Assembly (NCBI GenBank): GCA_951799445.1
Contig: OX637288.1
Span: 11,658,501-11,722,500, forward strand
Direction of reading: 5' to 3'
Origin: Pseudisothecium myosuroides
Taxonomy: Eukaryota > Streptophyta > Bryopsida > Hypnales > Lembophyllaceae
Length of the DNA stretch: 64,000 bases
Each line of letters starts with the position of its first letter. Positions within the stretch are counted from its first letter, which is position 1. The translations under genes and the position numbers were made by a program. Positions 47,016-58,648 of this stretch are shown piece by piece. Under the pieces are notes generated by a model, which did not search any database, had not been told where the DNA came from, and saw only the letters and a list, made by a program, of their open reading frames with translations.

Positions 47016-47305
47016 TTTTTTTTTTTCATTTTTTATGAAGTGCCAAAATGGCGATATAAAATGTTATAGTAGTGCTCCAAATTTTGGTATTCATCCACAT
47101 ATTGGATAGAAAATATCCAATTAGCACATATCACATGTCTACAATTCTGTTTTCATTCACAATCTGGCGATTTCATCCAAGGTTTTATTTTAATTTGAAG
47201 TTTTTTGGCAAAAAACTTTACAATTTTTTGCCACTATTTAGCCAAATTATCTTTTTCTAGTGCAATCTGGCACTAGAAAGCCAAAAAAAAAAGCCATAGT
47301 GGCTA
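47016..47305 (-). mobile_element. Family C MITE, copy 3
   Basis: Shares CCACATATTGGATAGAAAAT, TTAGCACATATCACATGT and GGCGATTTCATCCAAG with the copies at 29046 and 43930. The ends are poly-T and poly-A rich (GGGCTTTTTTTT and AAAAAAAAAAGCC). Confidence 0.65.
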
Positions 47306-47387
47306 CACTCTTCATTTTATTTTAATTAGTGTTGCTTCTCAAATAGTGTTACAGTACCTCTACAAACAAACATGGGGCCACACTAAA

Positions 47388-47740
47388 TAAGGTGGGAGCA
47401 CCCGTAGCCGTCCATTTAAGCCATACTAAGCAGACCATGAAGCTGGTGTAGAAAATAAATGGATACAATGGAAGGCAAATGAGAGAGTGGGAGATGCCAA
47501 AAAAAAAACCTTGAATTTTAAAACTACGTTTAGAAAGCTTGGTCAAAGTGCAAAGATGGAAAGCAGCCATTGCCCATTCTCACGGGCCCCATTTCCAAAC
47601 AGTATTTGCTTCCACACGTACTAGTCTGCAACTGCCATGAAACCACCTAATCGCTACAACTTGGTCTCTTGATGAACGGATTTTGGGTGTTGCAAGGAAT
47701 GGATTTTAGGACGTGGAAGGAAATGGATGCTCCCACCTTA
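47388..47740. mobile_element. Family D MITE, copy 2, uninterrupted (353 bp)
   Basis: The ends are TAAGGTGGGAGCACCCGTAG and GGATGCTCCCACCTTA. It provides the empty-site comparison for the nested insertion at 46001-46320. Non-coding. Confidence 0.8.
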
Positions 47741-47934
47741 GAGTTTTCATCATTAATTATTTGAGAATGTACTTTCACCCCAACTTTTATCATCAATTAT
47801 TTGAGAATGTACTTTTACCCTAGCTTTTATCATCAATTGTTGCACATTGTACTTCACCCCAAGTCAAGTCCAAAGGTTGCTAAGCATTCCCAAGGTCCAC
47901 ACGTACAATATACGGGTACTAATTGTAACACAAT

Positions 47935-48640
47935 TTAACCCCTGAAGTCCCAAGGTCTTTTTTCCATTGAAAAACAATCAAAATTGTCATTTATATTGAA
48001 AAGATAAAAAAACTCTTGAAATGTTTTTTTTTTTGCATATCTAACCGTAGGATCTTGTATTAGACTATTGTAAACATATGTGGAAGAAAATTCCAAAAAC
48101 TTAGATTGCGTAGATTGCAAGATAATTGCATTTAAAGTGAAGAAAACAAATTTTATACACCTTATTTGACTAGATTTTTGGGCTTTGAACCTTAAAATTT
48201 TTGAACTATCAATTTTGAATTTCTAATTTTTTATGTTAAAGAATTGACTTGAGAGACTAGGGAAAAAAATTCAAAATAAAAACACTTAATTTTCACTCAT
48301 TAAAAAATTATTAAACAAAAATAGTTTCAAGAATTAAGGGAAAACTAAATTGTTAATAGATCTTAGATAGAATTGAAGTACACTAATTTCAACGGTGAGA
48401 TTGTTCTAGCAAGAGATCTTAACCTTGTGAATTTTTTTTTTTTTTTAAATTGTGAAATTGAGTTCATAAATGAATCCTACAAGTTACTTTTTCAAGAAGA
48501 TGCTTTGATTGCCCAAAAAACAAGATTGCCCATTACTTTCTCATAACAAATCCAAATGGAATGAATCAAAGCTTCCCATGTACATAAAAATATAATCTAT
48601 CTCCATTTGTTAAAAAAATTTAAAATAATAATCTATGAGA
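47935..48640 (+). mobile_element. Family A TTAA element, 3'-truncated copy
   Basis: Begins TTAACCCCTGAAGTCCCAAGG and follows the family A element at 57117 through GGTGAGATTGTTCTAGCAAG and TTTCTCATAACAAATCCAAA. Similarity is lost near 48640 and no right terminus is seen. Confidence 0.65.
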
Positions 48641-50131
48641 AAAAAAAGAGTTATTGGCTTGAAAGGGAAGATATCAGGATTCAGGGAAATAATATTCAAA
48701 AACTCAAATCAAACAGAATAATGGAACTGAAGTGTGTATTGACAGTGGACGGTACCAAGGTAGTGAATGTGTCGGTGCTGGCAACCTGGCAATCTGGCTG
48801 CTACTGGTAACTTAATTGGTTTGGGACGGATCCAGCATGGATTCCCTAAAAAGCAAAGCCTAATTTTTGCAGTAGGGACCGTTTCAGGGTGACTTATTCA
48901 ACTCCCGTTCCACTCAATCCTACTGTAGCTTACAACATGTCTTAAAGCAGAAGATATATTTACACTGAAATTACTAAATTTATGCAGAAAATACGGTGCC
49001 AATGAAATCCTATTTGAACTTCAAGTCTGAACCACCCAGTTTCTGACTTACCAAAACACCTTGAGAGAACTGTGTGTGACAGGATCCTGTTCTTGTTTTG
49101 TTTTTAGAAAAAGTAGCCGCCTGTATTGAAAGAAGTGAAAATACAATTCAAAAGGATTCTAACTGTTGGTAAGAGACAGCTGAGCAGGGAAGGAGTGATC
49201 ATCCAACCAGCGGAATTAAAGGAGAGAGCCACTAACTTACAGAAGACTGAGTTTTTACATTGAATAAGTTACAGGAAAAATCATTAATCAAAGCAGCCTG
49301 TTGTTCTTCTCCTCTGAAAGGATCATGGTTTTGCAGTCTCACCTTTCGCAATAAAAGCCAGTGTGTCGTGTAAACGTTGCAGTGTCGTGGTCTTGTGTAC
49401 ACTTGAGGTTGTTGAGAAAAGCTTCAGTTGTTGGGTGGGTGGTCGACTCTTGGTCGTTTCGTGTCGACCAGCTAAACAGTGACAAGCTTCAGTTAGTTCA
49501 GAAACAGTGGCAGCTTCAGTTTTAAGGAAGCCGTTGATGAATGGAAATGACCTGATTCCAAACAAAGACCTGGTTGTGGCAGCTGAAACGAGTATTAAAA
49601 ATTGTACCAAGTACAAACTCAAGAGCATGACATGAAAGTTAGCAGAGTATCCAAAATTCAAGGTTACGTAACTGTGACTTATTTGAATGTCAAAGTAGTG
49701 ATGCAGAAGTCAATGCTCTTTCCCCCAATCAAACAACTTGTCAATCTCAAAACTCTGGATTCAAAGCCCATGGTGAAGCCTATGGTCATTCAGGTTTTTG
49801 AAAATTTCCTCTCTCTACCAAATCTAGCCAGAATGGCAAAAGATAACTGCATCTATCTTTTTAAAGAGATTGAACCATGCTGATACTTCGAGAAATGAAC
49901 TCACCATCACTAGAGGCGTAACATTTGCAAACTTCTGGATACCAAATTTTAATGTTTTGAAAAATGGAAATGGTATTTTGGACCTATAACCGTTCAAAAT
50001 CACTGCTTCAATGTATTGTTTTTCAGCTAGATTGAGCAGAGTGTTGTTCTGATACAATTAGTACGGAGGTTCACATGTAAAACAAAACAGGGCTTGAAGG
50101 AAAACTCATGGTTGTTGCCAGTGTATATAAC
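48641..50131. other. 3' flank of the methyltransferase gene
   Basis: A minus-strand frame at 49323-49661 is long for this AT content but has no recognisable domain or convincing splice sites. It may be 3' untranslated sequence or chance. Confidence 0.35.
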
Positions 50132-53100
50132 CTATTCATCATCATCGTCATCGATGATAATGACCTCCCCTGCAGATGTGTCGAATTCTGAGTCGCTTTC
50201 TTCACGTCGAGTATGTTGACATTGGCATCCCAGATCCACCTCGAGCACACACTCCTGGTCTTCTTGAGGACTATGAGTGACATCTGCGACAACATCCTCG
50301 TTGAATGCCTCCCCTTCCTCCACCAAAATTTCCTCCTCTTTCTCTGCTTCATCAGAGGATGACTCCTCTTTTCGCTTCCTTTTCCTCATCTTACGAATAT
50401 GACGCTCAATTTTCTTGCTCCTCCTCCCTCCGGTGCCGATCTCCACCTTCAGTAGATCGGCCTGTTGCTTGAATGAGTACGGCACTTGAAAGCAGAACAT
50501 CGACAGGTCTTCGAGTTCCAGCACCTTTTCGGTTCTCCTGAGAACCGACTTCAGTCAGTCTTCTCAAGTAGTACCAAAATAACTAATAGAACTAACTGTA
50601 ATATGTTTGAAGTGCAATTAACCCCTAAAGAAAGCACCCAAGGATTCTTAGTTTAAACTGACCAATTCTGAGAAGTAAACTAGCGAATACGACCAAATTT
50701 TATATCACAGGAATTAGTGAAGAACAATGCATGTGTTGATGCGAAAAAGAGAAAGAATTAGACAAATGAAAGTCCCTACTCAAGATTACTACAAAAATGA
50801 GGAGGCCGAATTTGGACTTCTTGGTTCATCAGGGGTTTATAACTAGAATCCAACTTCATTGTATAGAATTCTGGATGGTGTTGACCTGTAAGTTTCGTGC
50901 TCTCCAGTCTTGATTACGAGATAACACCGAGCGGAAAACCCTTCCGCATTAGGACTTACAGACGATAAGGAGCTGATATTAACTGTGCTCTCTATCACGT
51001 ACTGTTTGAAGCCCACAAAGAACAGTTATACGTTATTTGTTCATGCTTTCAAATAACATAACCAAAGATTAATACATTACGGTATCAACATGAAAAGGTA
51101 CAATAGATCAACAGTACAATTTCAGAGCTTCGGAACATACCACAAAAAACGGGCTCCAAATTCTCTGGCAATAGACAGTCCACAGTTCATGTTTCCCTGG
51201 AAAAATGAAGAATTTGTTGCTCTTCCGTATGAAACTGGTAACCCTGTGAGGATGAGAAACACTGATAAGAAATTGTGAATAGAATACTATTCTTTGTCAA
51301 GAGCGACGAGTTGGAGGTGAACTTGCATACCTATGAGAAAAGGCAGTCCAAGATTCTTGGATGTCAACCTCTCTCCGCGCTTCATACAGTCCTGTACCTC
51401 TTAAGGGATTCCATTTATCCTGTTCGTCCCAAGAGTAAGCTGGTGTAATCTCCAAGTACTTCCTGTGCCATGTCGGAGTTAAGTTTGTGCCATTCAAGAA
51501 AGCCTTTAGAACATCAAACAAGGACTGGAGAAGAACAAGTCAATGCCAATGAAATGATAGTCTTTACCCTTACATTTCAACTTGCAGAGGTAATCTCATT
51601 GTAGCTTTTCCGGAGGGTGCCATTTTCTGGTCAGAAAATCGATCACCAGTTCTGTTGACGATTAACGCATACCAGTTCGGTCGCTCTTGCTCGTTGTACA
51701 GTGCCCATACCTTCACAACAACAACAACAAATTAGATTTGTCTGTGACAACGTTTGTTGAAATAGAACCTCTGTGACTCTGTTCATGATTGTCCACTTAA
51801 CATCAAAGTTTTGATCTTAATTTTGACCACATGTACAGAAGATTCAACGATTAGTTTCTGATTAAGCTATAATTAGGATATGATTAGGGTCACTCTGATT
51901 AGACTGTAATCATCAGATCATCCTCCAGCACAACGAGATTAGGGTTGCAGAGGTCTCAGACATCAACAACTTACATCGCCAACTTCCATAACCGAACAAT
52001 CCTTCTCCGAAGTGGACCTGGAGCTATGAACTGGTTGACCCAGATCCCGCACCGATCCTTTCAGAAGTGGACTTAACAGGTACGCAATAACTTGTACCTG
52101 CACCACACAATTGCAATGGAAATGACTTAAGGAAGTTTCATGTCCTGATCCACCACAGATAGTAAGAAACACCTAAAAGACCAAGAGATGCATGGTCTTA
52201 CAAATGACCAATTTGATTGATCATGTTGTGATCAGATAAAGACACATTTTTATATCACCAGAGTCAGTGAAGAACATTGCATCTCGTGGGTAAAAACAAA
52301 CAAAAGATATTCCCCACATAACCTACTCAAATCTGCAAAAAACGAAAGCGCGAGGTCTCTTGGACCGCAGTCCTTACAAATGACTTACAGACGACTTACA
52401 CTGAACGTGTTTCCCAACAATAGCCACCTCACGGCGGCCCTCAATGGCTCTTTCCGGGCATCCTTTTCGCCACCAGCACCCTTCCGAATTCGTCCTTTTT
52501 TTGCAGCTTTTGAGCTCTTGGCCCTCCTATGCAAACGAGGAAAAAATGGCACTATAAGTAAGCTGTTCCGATGAGCTAATATTTGCACAAAAAAGACATC
52601 AAAAAGACGATGCCAAGTCTCGTTCTTCCAGCATTAGCATTACAAAGAGCCATTGAATTCCACTACCACGGCTTGTTCTCCTAGCATTAGCATTACCAAA
52701 TGCTATTGATTTCCACTACCGAGCTTCACAAACTGCCAGTTGGAACTGTAGTAATGCTTTGCTAGCTTACGTGATATTCTGAGACACGAGAGTACTAGTC
52801 AGGGAATTGGCTCCTTCATGCACCAGCACACTGGTGTGGTGAGCTGGGAATCCCAAGAGCAATTCCAGCTCAAGGGGACTAAGATAGCGCAGGCGGTGGG
52901 TTCCGTTGTTTTCCATCACTAGCTCCAACTGGCAGCAGTTGTTCTCGGTGGAGTTAGTCGATAAGATGACCTAAAATTCAGCAGACACGGAAATGCAATT
53001 AATTAGAGAGACTCATGTACTGTCTTCTGTGCTTGCTTACTCAATGTGTGTGCAGTAGTAGTTATTGAAGCCTTCCTGAACGCTTATGGCAGTGTGGTGG

Positions 53101-56083
53101 GGCAAGAATCCCAGCATGCATTCCACTTCCGCCTGCACGAGCTTGCGGAACCCCTCGGATTGGTTCACATAGGCTTTCTCCAAATTGTAGCTGTTGCTGC
53201 TCTCGGAGGTGTTGCCGAGAATGACCTAAAGGGGGTGGGTAAAGGGCTGATTAGGGCTTATTATTCCGTGGTTTGTTAGCCCCGAAACGACCAAGGATTC
53301 ATGGGTTTAGAATTCCTAAGTTAAATCAGTCGATCGCGTTGTGGGAAACAGGGGCCAGATTTGAATTATCACCAGAATTAGTGAAGAACATTGCATGTGT
53401 AGGTCAAAAAGTCAATTAAAATTGGACAAAAGTCTTCATATGATCTACGCAAAACTGCTCATAAATATGAGACCAGATTTGGGCCAATTGGGGTTGGGGT
53501 TTTCTGGTATTGTCCTCCGAGATGGGGCCCTGGGGGTTGTCTACACAGACTACAAGGAAAATAGTAATACTCAAGGAAGGAAGTCCAATTGAACAGGAGG
53601 ACGCTGTCGAAGTACCACTGAAGAAATTAGGGTTTAGGGTTTAAGGCTTACCCCTGTTTTCTCCTCAAGCGCAATGGCATTCTGAAGGCAGCTTTGCACC
53701 AAAGTTGAAGGGTGGTCTCGCACGCTAGGCAACTTCATTGGATGCGGAATGTTGGTCCAGTACAACCTCCTTCGCCGGGTGGGTGTGAGCTCAATGGAGT
53801 CCAACTCAAGTGGCCGCACCCCAGTATACTTGGAAATCTCCAGCCGGTCAATCCATGTCATCGACGCCACATTCTCAACTAGGAACCTGTAAGAGATTTC
53901 AATTCAGTCACGCTCTTATAGAGATTAGAATACTGCATCGACCCTGTAGCAAATCGAATTGTAATTGTACAGCAAATCTTTGATTCACAAACGTAATAGA
54001 AATCCCACATTGGCACATCTTGTTCACCAATTGATTAGACTCCTCCTCAATCCCCAGTCCATAAATTTCAGAACCAGATTCTAACCACTGCTATTCAACA
54101 TGGCTCTCAAGACAAAATCCTCATATTTTTTGCATCATCTTCTTCATGAATCCCAAAACAGTATCCTTTGTGGTCTGCATGCAGCTTTAAATTAGGGTTA
54201 CCTACCATTTGGGTTGGAAAACTTTCATGGCTTCCAGAAGATCGAAAAACAGTCGACTGCGTTGTCCATGAAGCCTGCATCATCGACACAGCCACTATCA
54301 ACTCCATAGCACAGATTCTAATGCACTATCGTTGCGAGGATGGACAGTAGAGTGTAGACCTAAAACATACCCTTCTCGTCTGCCCATGCAACTGAGATCT
54401 TGACAAGGAAACCCGCCCACGAGCAGATCCACATCTTCCCCAATAAACTTCCTCTCGAGTTTCCTCACATCCCCGAGGTGCTGCACCTCTGGAAACCTTG
54501 TCTTCACAACTTCCACTGCTGGCGCACTCTGCCATCCATTGTTAACACAGCGACGCAGCAGCCAGTTTACAATCAGTCTTCTTCTTCGTCACTGTGACCG
54601 AACTCTAAACCTTAATCAAGATTATGAACCATTTCAGAACAACCAAAGTGTTTTCGATACCCAAACTAGTTGCTATGGAGTCGATTCAAGATTGAGGATC
54701 ACTGACCACCTCGGAGCTGTAACCACGAAAGGGGATTCCCAGGCGTGTGAGAGCTGCCCAGACGCCACCAATTCCATCAAATAGGCTTAGTACCACCAGT
54801 TTGTTCCCATTCCACTTGCCTGCCTCCTCCTTCATCCTTCTCACCCAATCTCCATCTCCGCTTGCAAGAGGCTCCTGGGAAGTACTACTCTGACATGCTC
54901 CCACATTATCATTGTTAGAATAGTCCCATATTCATTTACGTAGCAGATTTCAAGAGATAGACCGACCTTTATCTAGACTCGTATCTAAATCTTTCATAGG
55001 TTTGAGAGCAATGTCGCAATTCTGACGCTTTAAAACACGCCATTACGAGTATGAGCATTATGGTAAAATTTCAAAAGATAGACCGACCCTTGTCCAGACT
55101 CCCGTCTAAATCTTAACTCTAAATCTTTCATGGGTTTGAGAGCAATGTCAAAACCGTGGTTCCATTTTAACCAGTATGAGAATTGGTTTATGCGATTTTC
55201 GCCGAGAGAATGTTCATGAATCTTCCTTTGATTCAAAATTGGTTTCAGTTCTGTACCTTTGGTGTCTGGTTGCCATCTTCCAAGGCTGCTACATTGGATT
55301 TACCAGCAGTGGACAGCCGAGGCGAGAATCGTGGCTCCTGTTGCACTGCTTCCTTGCATTTCTGCTGCAGTTGCAGTGGCGAAGGGATGCTGTCATTCAT
55401 TTGCATATTCATTTTGCATGGCAAATTTTCAAGAGATTCAAACCTTCTCCAGACTCCCATCTAAAACCTCAAATCGAAATCCTTCATAGGTTTGAGAGGG
55501 TTGTCACAATCGTGGCTTCAATTTTACCAATATGAGCACATTGGTTGTGCGAAATTCAACAACAGAACATTGATAGATCTTCCATTGATTCAGAATTGGT
55601 TACAGTGTGGTACCTTCAATGTCTGCTTGCCATCTTCCAAGGCCACTACTACTATTTGCATATTCATTTACATGGCAAAAAATTTCAAGAGATAGACCGA
55701 TCCTTCTCTAGACTCCCATCCAAAACCTCAAAAAGTATTTCTTTCAAAATTTGAGAGCAATGTCACAACCATGGTGCCATTTTAACCAATCTGAGCATTA
55801 GTTGTGCGATTTTCGACTACTGAACATTGACAGAACTTCCATTGATTCAGATTTGGTTACAGTGTATTACCTTAAGTGTCTGGTTGCCATCTTCCAAAGC
55901 AACTACAGTGGATTTGCCAGCAGTGGAGAGCCGAGGCAAGAATCGTGGCTCCTGTTGCACTGGATTCTTGCATTTCTGCTGGAGTTGCAGTGGCGAAGGG
56001 ATGCTGTCGCTGCCAGGCTCCTGGTCGATCAAAATCTGGGCTTCTCTCTCAAGCTCCCGAATCTTGAGCAACAGTCTCTCCAT
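50132..56083 (-). CDS. DNMT3-like cytosine-5 DNA methyltransferase with alternative catalytic exons
   Basis: Predicted nuclear enzyme transferring methyl groups from S-adenosylmethionine to cytosine C5. Exons traced: 56083-55871, 54889-54707, 54528-54371, 54274-54206, 53886-53652, then either 53225-53041 or 52970-52771, then 52526-52400, 52097-51975, 51710-51582, 51524-51331 and 50537-50132. Either choice keeps frame: 673 or 678 residues. Motifs in canonical order: I (VLSLFDGIGG), IV (GGFPCQDLS), VI (FLVENVASM), VIII (RRRRLYWTNIP), IX (LGFLPHHT or LGFPAHHT), X (LLLGNTFSVQVIAYLLSPLL). This order excludes the permuted DRM class. No BAH or chromodomain separates I and IV, unlike MET1 or CMT. A short coiled coil (MERLLLKIRELEREAQ) precedes the catalytic domain. 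After it, VWALYNEQERPNWYALI and ESWTAFSHR faintly recall DUF3444, followed by basic RKMRKRKRK and acidic VIIIDDDDDE, a possible SUMO-interacting motif. The donor at 51582 (GTTGAA) is the weakest junction. Confidence 0.85.
50618..50840. mobile_element. Degraded TTAA element inside the last methyltransferase intron
   Basis: The left end is TTAACCCCTAAAGAAAGC. Near the right, GAGGCCGAATTTGG followed by TCAGGGGTTTATAA resembles the right end of the element at 62701-63549 with a decayed TTAA. It lies wholly within the intron between 51331 and 50537. Confidence 0.5.
52771..52970 (-). other. Alternative motif IX exon, version B (200 nt)
   Basis: Acceptor TGAATTTTAG, then coding VILSTNSTENNCCQLEL, RYLSPLELELLLGFPAHHT and SVLVHEGANSL, ending in a GTAAGC donor. 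Enters in phase 0 and leaves in phase 2. This version is closer to the usual methyltransferase motif IX (ExExLLGFPxxHT). Confidence 0.85.
53041..53225 (-). other. Alternative motif IX exon, version A (185 nt)
   Basis: Acceptor CCCCCTTTAG, then coding VILGNTSESSNSYNLEKAY, RKLVQAEVECMLGFLPHHT and AISVQEGFNNYYC, ending in a GTAAGC donor identical to that of version B. Same entry and exit phases (0 and 2). Joining A to B would read into a stop after about 15 codons, so the two cannot both be retained. Confidence 0.85.
54940..56000. repeat. Tandem array containing copies of the first methyltransferase exon
   Basis: AAGAGATAGACCGAYCC-type segments recur near 54951, 55074, 55430 and 55687. Exon-like segments (GTCTGGTTGCCATCTTCCAA on the + strand) recur near 55264, 55623 and 55879. 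The exon-like copy at 55600-55690 is truncated; the other two keep an open frame. The unit is roughly 300-370 bp with deletions. Confidence 0.8.
55257..55412 (-). other. Possible alternative first exon of the methyltransferase
   Basis: An ATG at 55412 opens MNMQMNDSIPSPLQLQQKC and runs 52 codons to a GTACAG donor at 55256, in phase 0, compatible with the exon at 54889. It repeats the C-terminal half of the 56083 exon but lacks its coiled-coil part. It may be an alternative start or an unused duplicate. Confidence 0.55.
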
Positions 56084-57116
56084 TTCCACAGTCGGAAACA
56101 ATTTTCGATCTCCTTGCAAGATTCAAGAATGGCAGTAACTATATACAACCTTGACTGAATGCGCGCTGTAACCACGTTGTAACAAGTTATAGTCGCACAC
56201 GTAGCCTGGAATCAGAAGCCAAATGTCTCACATGACGCAAAACAACGAACGTGACTGAATTCTTCTTCATGATCTTGCAAGGCGCAACTGGCCGAATGCT
56301 CTGAATCTAGTGCCATGAGTGGCATGTGCTCCGGGAAAACTGAAAAAACAAGCCAAGGATGAAACAGAGGAGATTCCAACGCTTCCACTTCCCATGAATT
56401 TATACAGGAACATGAAATTACGGAGAATGCCAAGAGATGGGACTCACGGATTCAGAACTGCTTATCATTCATGGCCTTCACCAGAGATTTCTAATGAGTC
56501 TATAGACCCACAGAATCTCACAGCTGGAGTTATGGAATTTTGGACTATTAATATTCCTACTCAAGCTGTGAAATTTTATAGAAAGGTGCATTAATTTGGG
56601 GAATGAATTGGGTTCATGGTGTTGTTGAATTTTTTAATTTTTCTGCTTTTCTGTTGCTTTGTATGAGAGAAGAAAGGGGCTCTCCAGTTCATTAGCTAGA
56701 AAGTAATTTTGTCACGTCCCATCTGGTCCGATTTGTGAATAACTGATTGTCAGTGCTTGGAATGGGCAGAATTGACAAGCAGGGCTGATGAGCATGACGG
56801 TCACTTCGTCTGCAACCAGGCTCTGTCTGTCACTTTGTTATTTCATGCTGTCAATTTCATGAAGTGAGCGACTCGACAAGCTCCACTCAGTTCGAACTTG
56901 AATTTCATTCATTCTTGGTGTTGGAAGAGACAAGGTCATGACGTGTTTGTAAGCTTAGTTCATATAGACTAGATGTAACTTGCCATGTGTATGCTACAGG
57001 AAAAATATGAACAAGGATAAGACAGAATAATCAACCTCATTCTGTCCTTAGTTATAGTGAAAACACCCCCAAAAAAATGTCAAAAGAAGTCATTCACCAT
57101 AGTTGGAGGCACCTTT
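56084..57116. other. 5' flank of the methyltransferase gene
   Basis: Probable leader and promoter; the first-exon frame stays open to 56119 without an ATG. Frames at 56212-56594 lack support. No mobile element seen before 57117. Confidence 0.4.
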
Positions 57117-58056
57117 TTAACCCCTAAAGGCTCAAGGCCTTTCTTCTGCCAAAAAACACTCAAAACTGCCATTTATATAGCAAGGAGTAAAAAAATTTGA
57201 AAAATGTTTTTTTTGCACATCTAACAATAGTATCTTACACCTAACTAGTATGAGAATGTGTGGAAAAAATTTCAGAATTTTTGACCGCTTAGATTGCAAG
57301 ATATCTGCGTTTAAAGTGGAAGAAACAAGTATTTCAGCACATTGCGGGACTAGATTTTTTTTACTTTAAACATTTTTAACTTAAAAACTTTTGCACTATA
57401 GAGTTTTGAGCTTCAAATCTTTATAGTGGAGAATTGAGTTGAGAGTCTAGGGGAAAAAAAAATATTCAAAAAAACTTAATTATCATTCCTAAAAAATTTA
57501 TTGAGTAAAAGTAGGTACGAGATAGAAGGAAAATCTAAAATATTAATATATTTTAGATGGAATTAAAATACACTAATCCCAATGGTGAGATTGTTCTAGC
57601 AAGTAAACTAACCATGAGAATTTTTTTTTTTGAAAAATTGCAAAAATAGCATTTAGAAATGAATCCTACAAGTTATTTTTTTCAAGAAGATGCTCTAACT
57701 GCCCAAAAAACAAGAATGTCCATAACTTTCTCATAACAAATCCAAATGAAATGAATCAAAGCTTTCCAAATAGAAAAAAATATAATATATGAGAAAAAAA
57801 TATTTAAAAAAAAATCAAATTTTTGCCAAATTTTTTTTGCTGCCCGGACTGCCCAATTATGGAAAAAAGTAACATATTTGGCCATAACTTTTGACTCCTA
57901 TTTCCAAATGTCCTGAAATTTAGTGCATATGAAAGACATTCCTTGCACCTACCTTCTATTAAAATTTCAGCTTAAAATATGGAAATCTCTAGTCACACAT
58001 ACCTGCCCAAAATTTCTATACAACCAAAATACACATGCCGGTCCTTTAGGGGTTAA
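57117..58056 (+). mobile_element. Family A TTAA element, complete copy (940 bp)
   Basis: The ends are TTAACCCCTAAAGGCTC and CCGGTCCTTTAGGGGTTAA, inverted repeats bordered by TTAA. This is the reference copy for the related sequences at 11534-12444, 12641-14513 and 47935-48640. Short frames inside are AT-rich and transposase motifs are absent. Confidence 0.8.
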
Positions 58057-58648
58057 AGACGAAGACGTTTTTGTGGTATTAACAATTGAGAATCATGAAT
58101 TTTTTTTAAAAATAATAGAATTTTTGGATATGACATGTAATTGTTAAGAATTTTCAATGTGAAAGCTCCTTGGGCCTTAATTTGAAACCATCACATAGAT
58201 TGGTCATAAAACTGAAATTTAGATAATCAACAAGCAAACAATTGCAATTAAGTGGAGGAACAATTTGAAGGCACTTTGAGGAACACTTTCAATAGCAACC
58301 TACTTGTCAAGAATGGGTACAAGGATGTTTTGGGATGTTTTCACCCTTGTTTCAAGCATGCTAGCTAGACAAAGTGAAATTCCTGGTAAGCTTATTGGAT
58401 ACTTTTTTTTTACCAAAAGAATTATTTCAAACATACTTATATTAGTGTGCAACTACAACAAAGGATACAACATATGCAATTTCCATGACAATTGTTTGCA
58501 TAAATATCTCTATACTAGCAACTTCAAATTGCAATGAATTGTTGCAATTATGAACTTTGGATGAAATAATTGGATGATATTTTTCCTAAATGAAAATGTG
58601 ATGGATTTTGTAATAGGAGTCGTGACAAGATTTGTGATATTAAGCGCG
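58057..58648. other. Intergenic DNA, no gene seen
   Basis: No supported feature between the family A element and the pogo-like MITE. Confidence 0.45.

Noticed and set aside
49323..49661. 112-codon minus-strand frame downstream of the methyltransferase
   Set aside because: A hydrophobic start followed by low-complexity Ser/Thr sequence, no family match and no phase-compatible junction to the methyltransferase exons.
54371..56083. Assignment of the methyltransferase as DRM
   Set aside because: DRM enzymes have permuted motifs (VI-X before I-V) and UBA domains; here motif I precedes IV, VI, VIII, IX and X.
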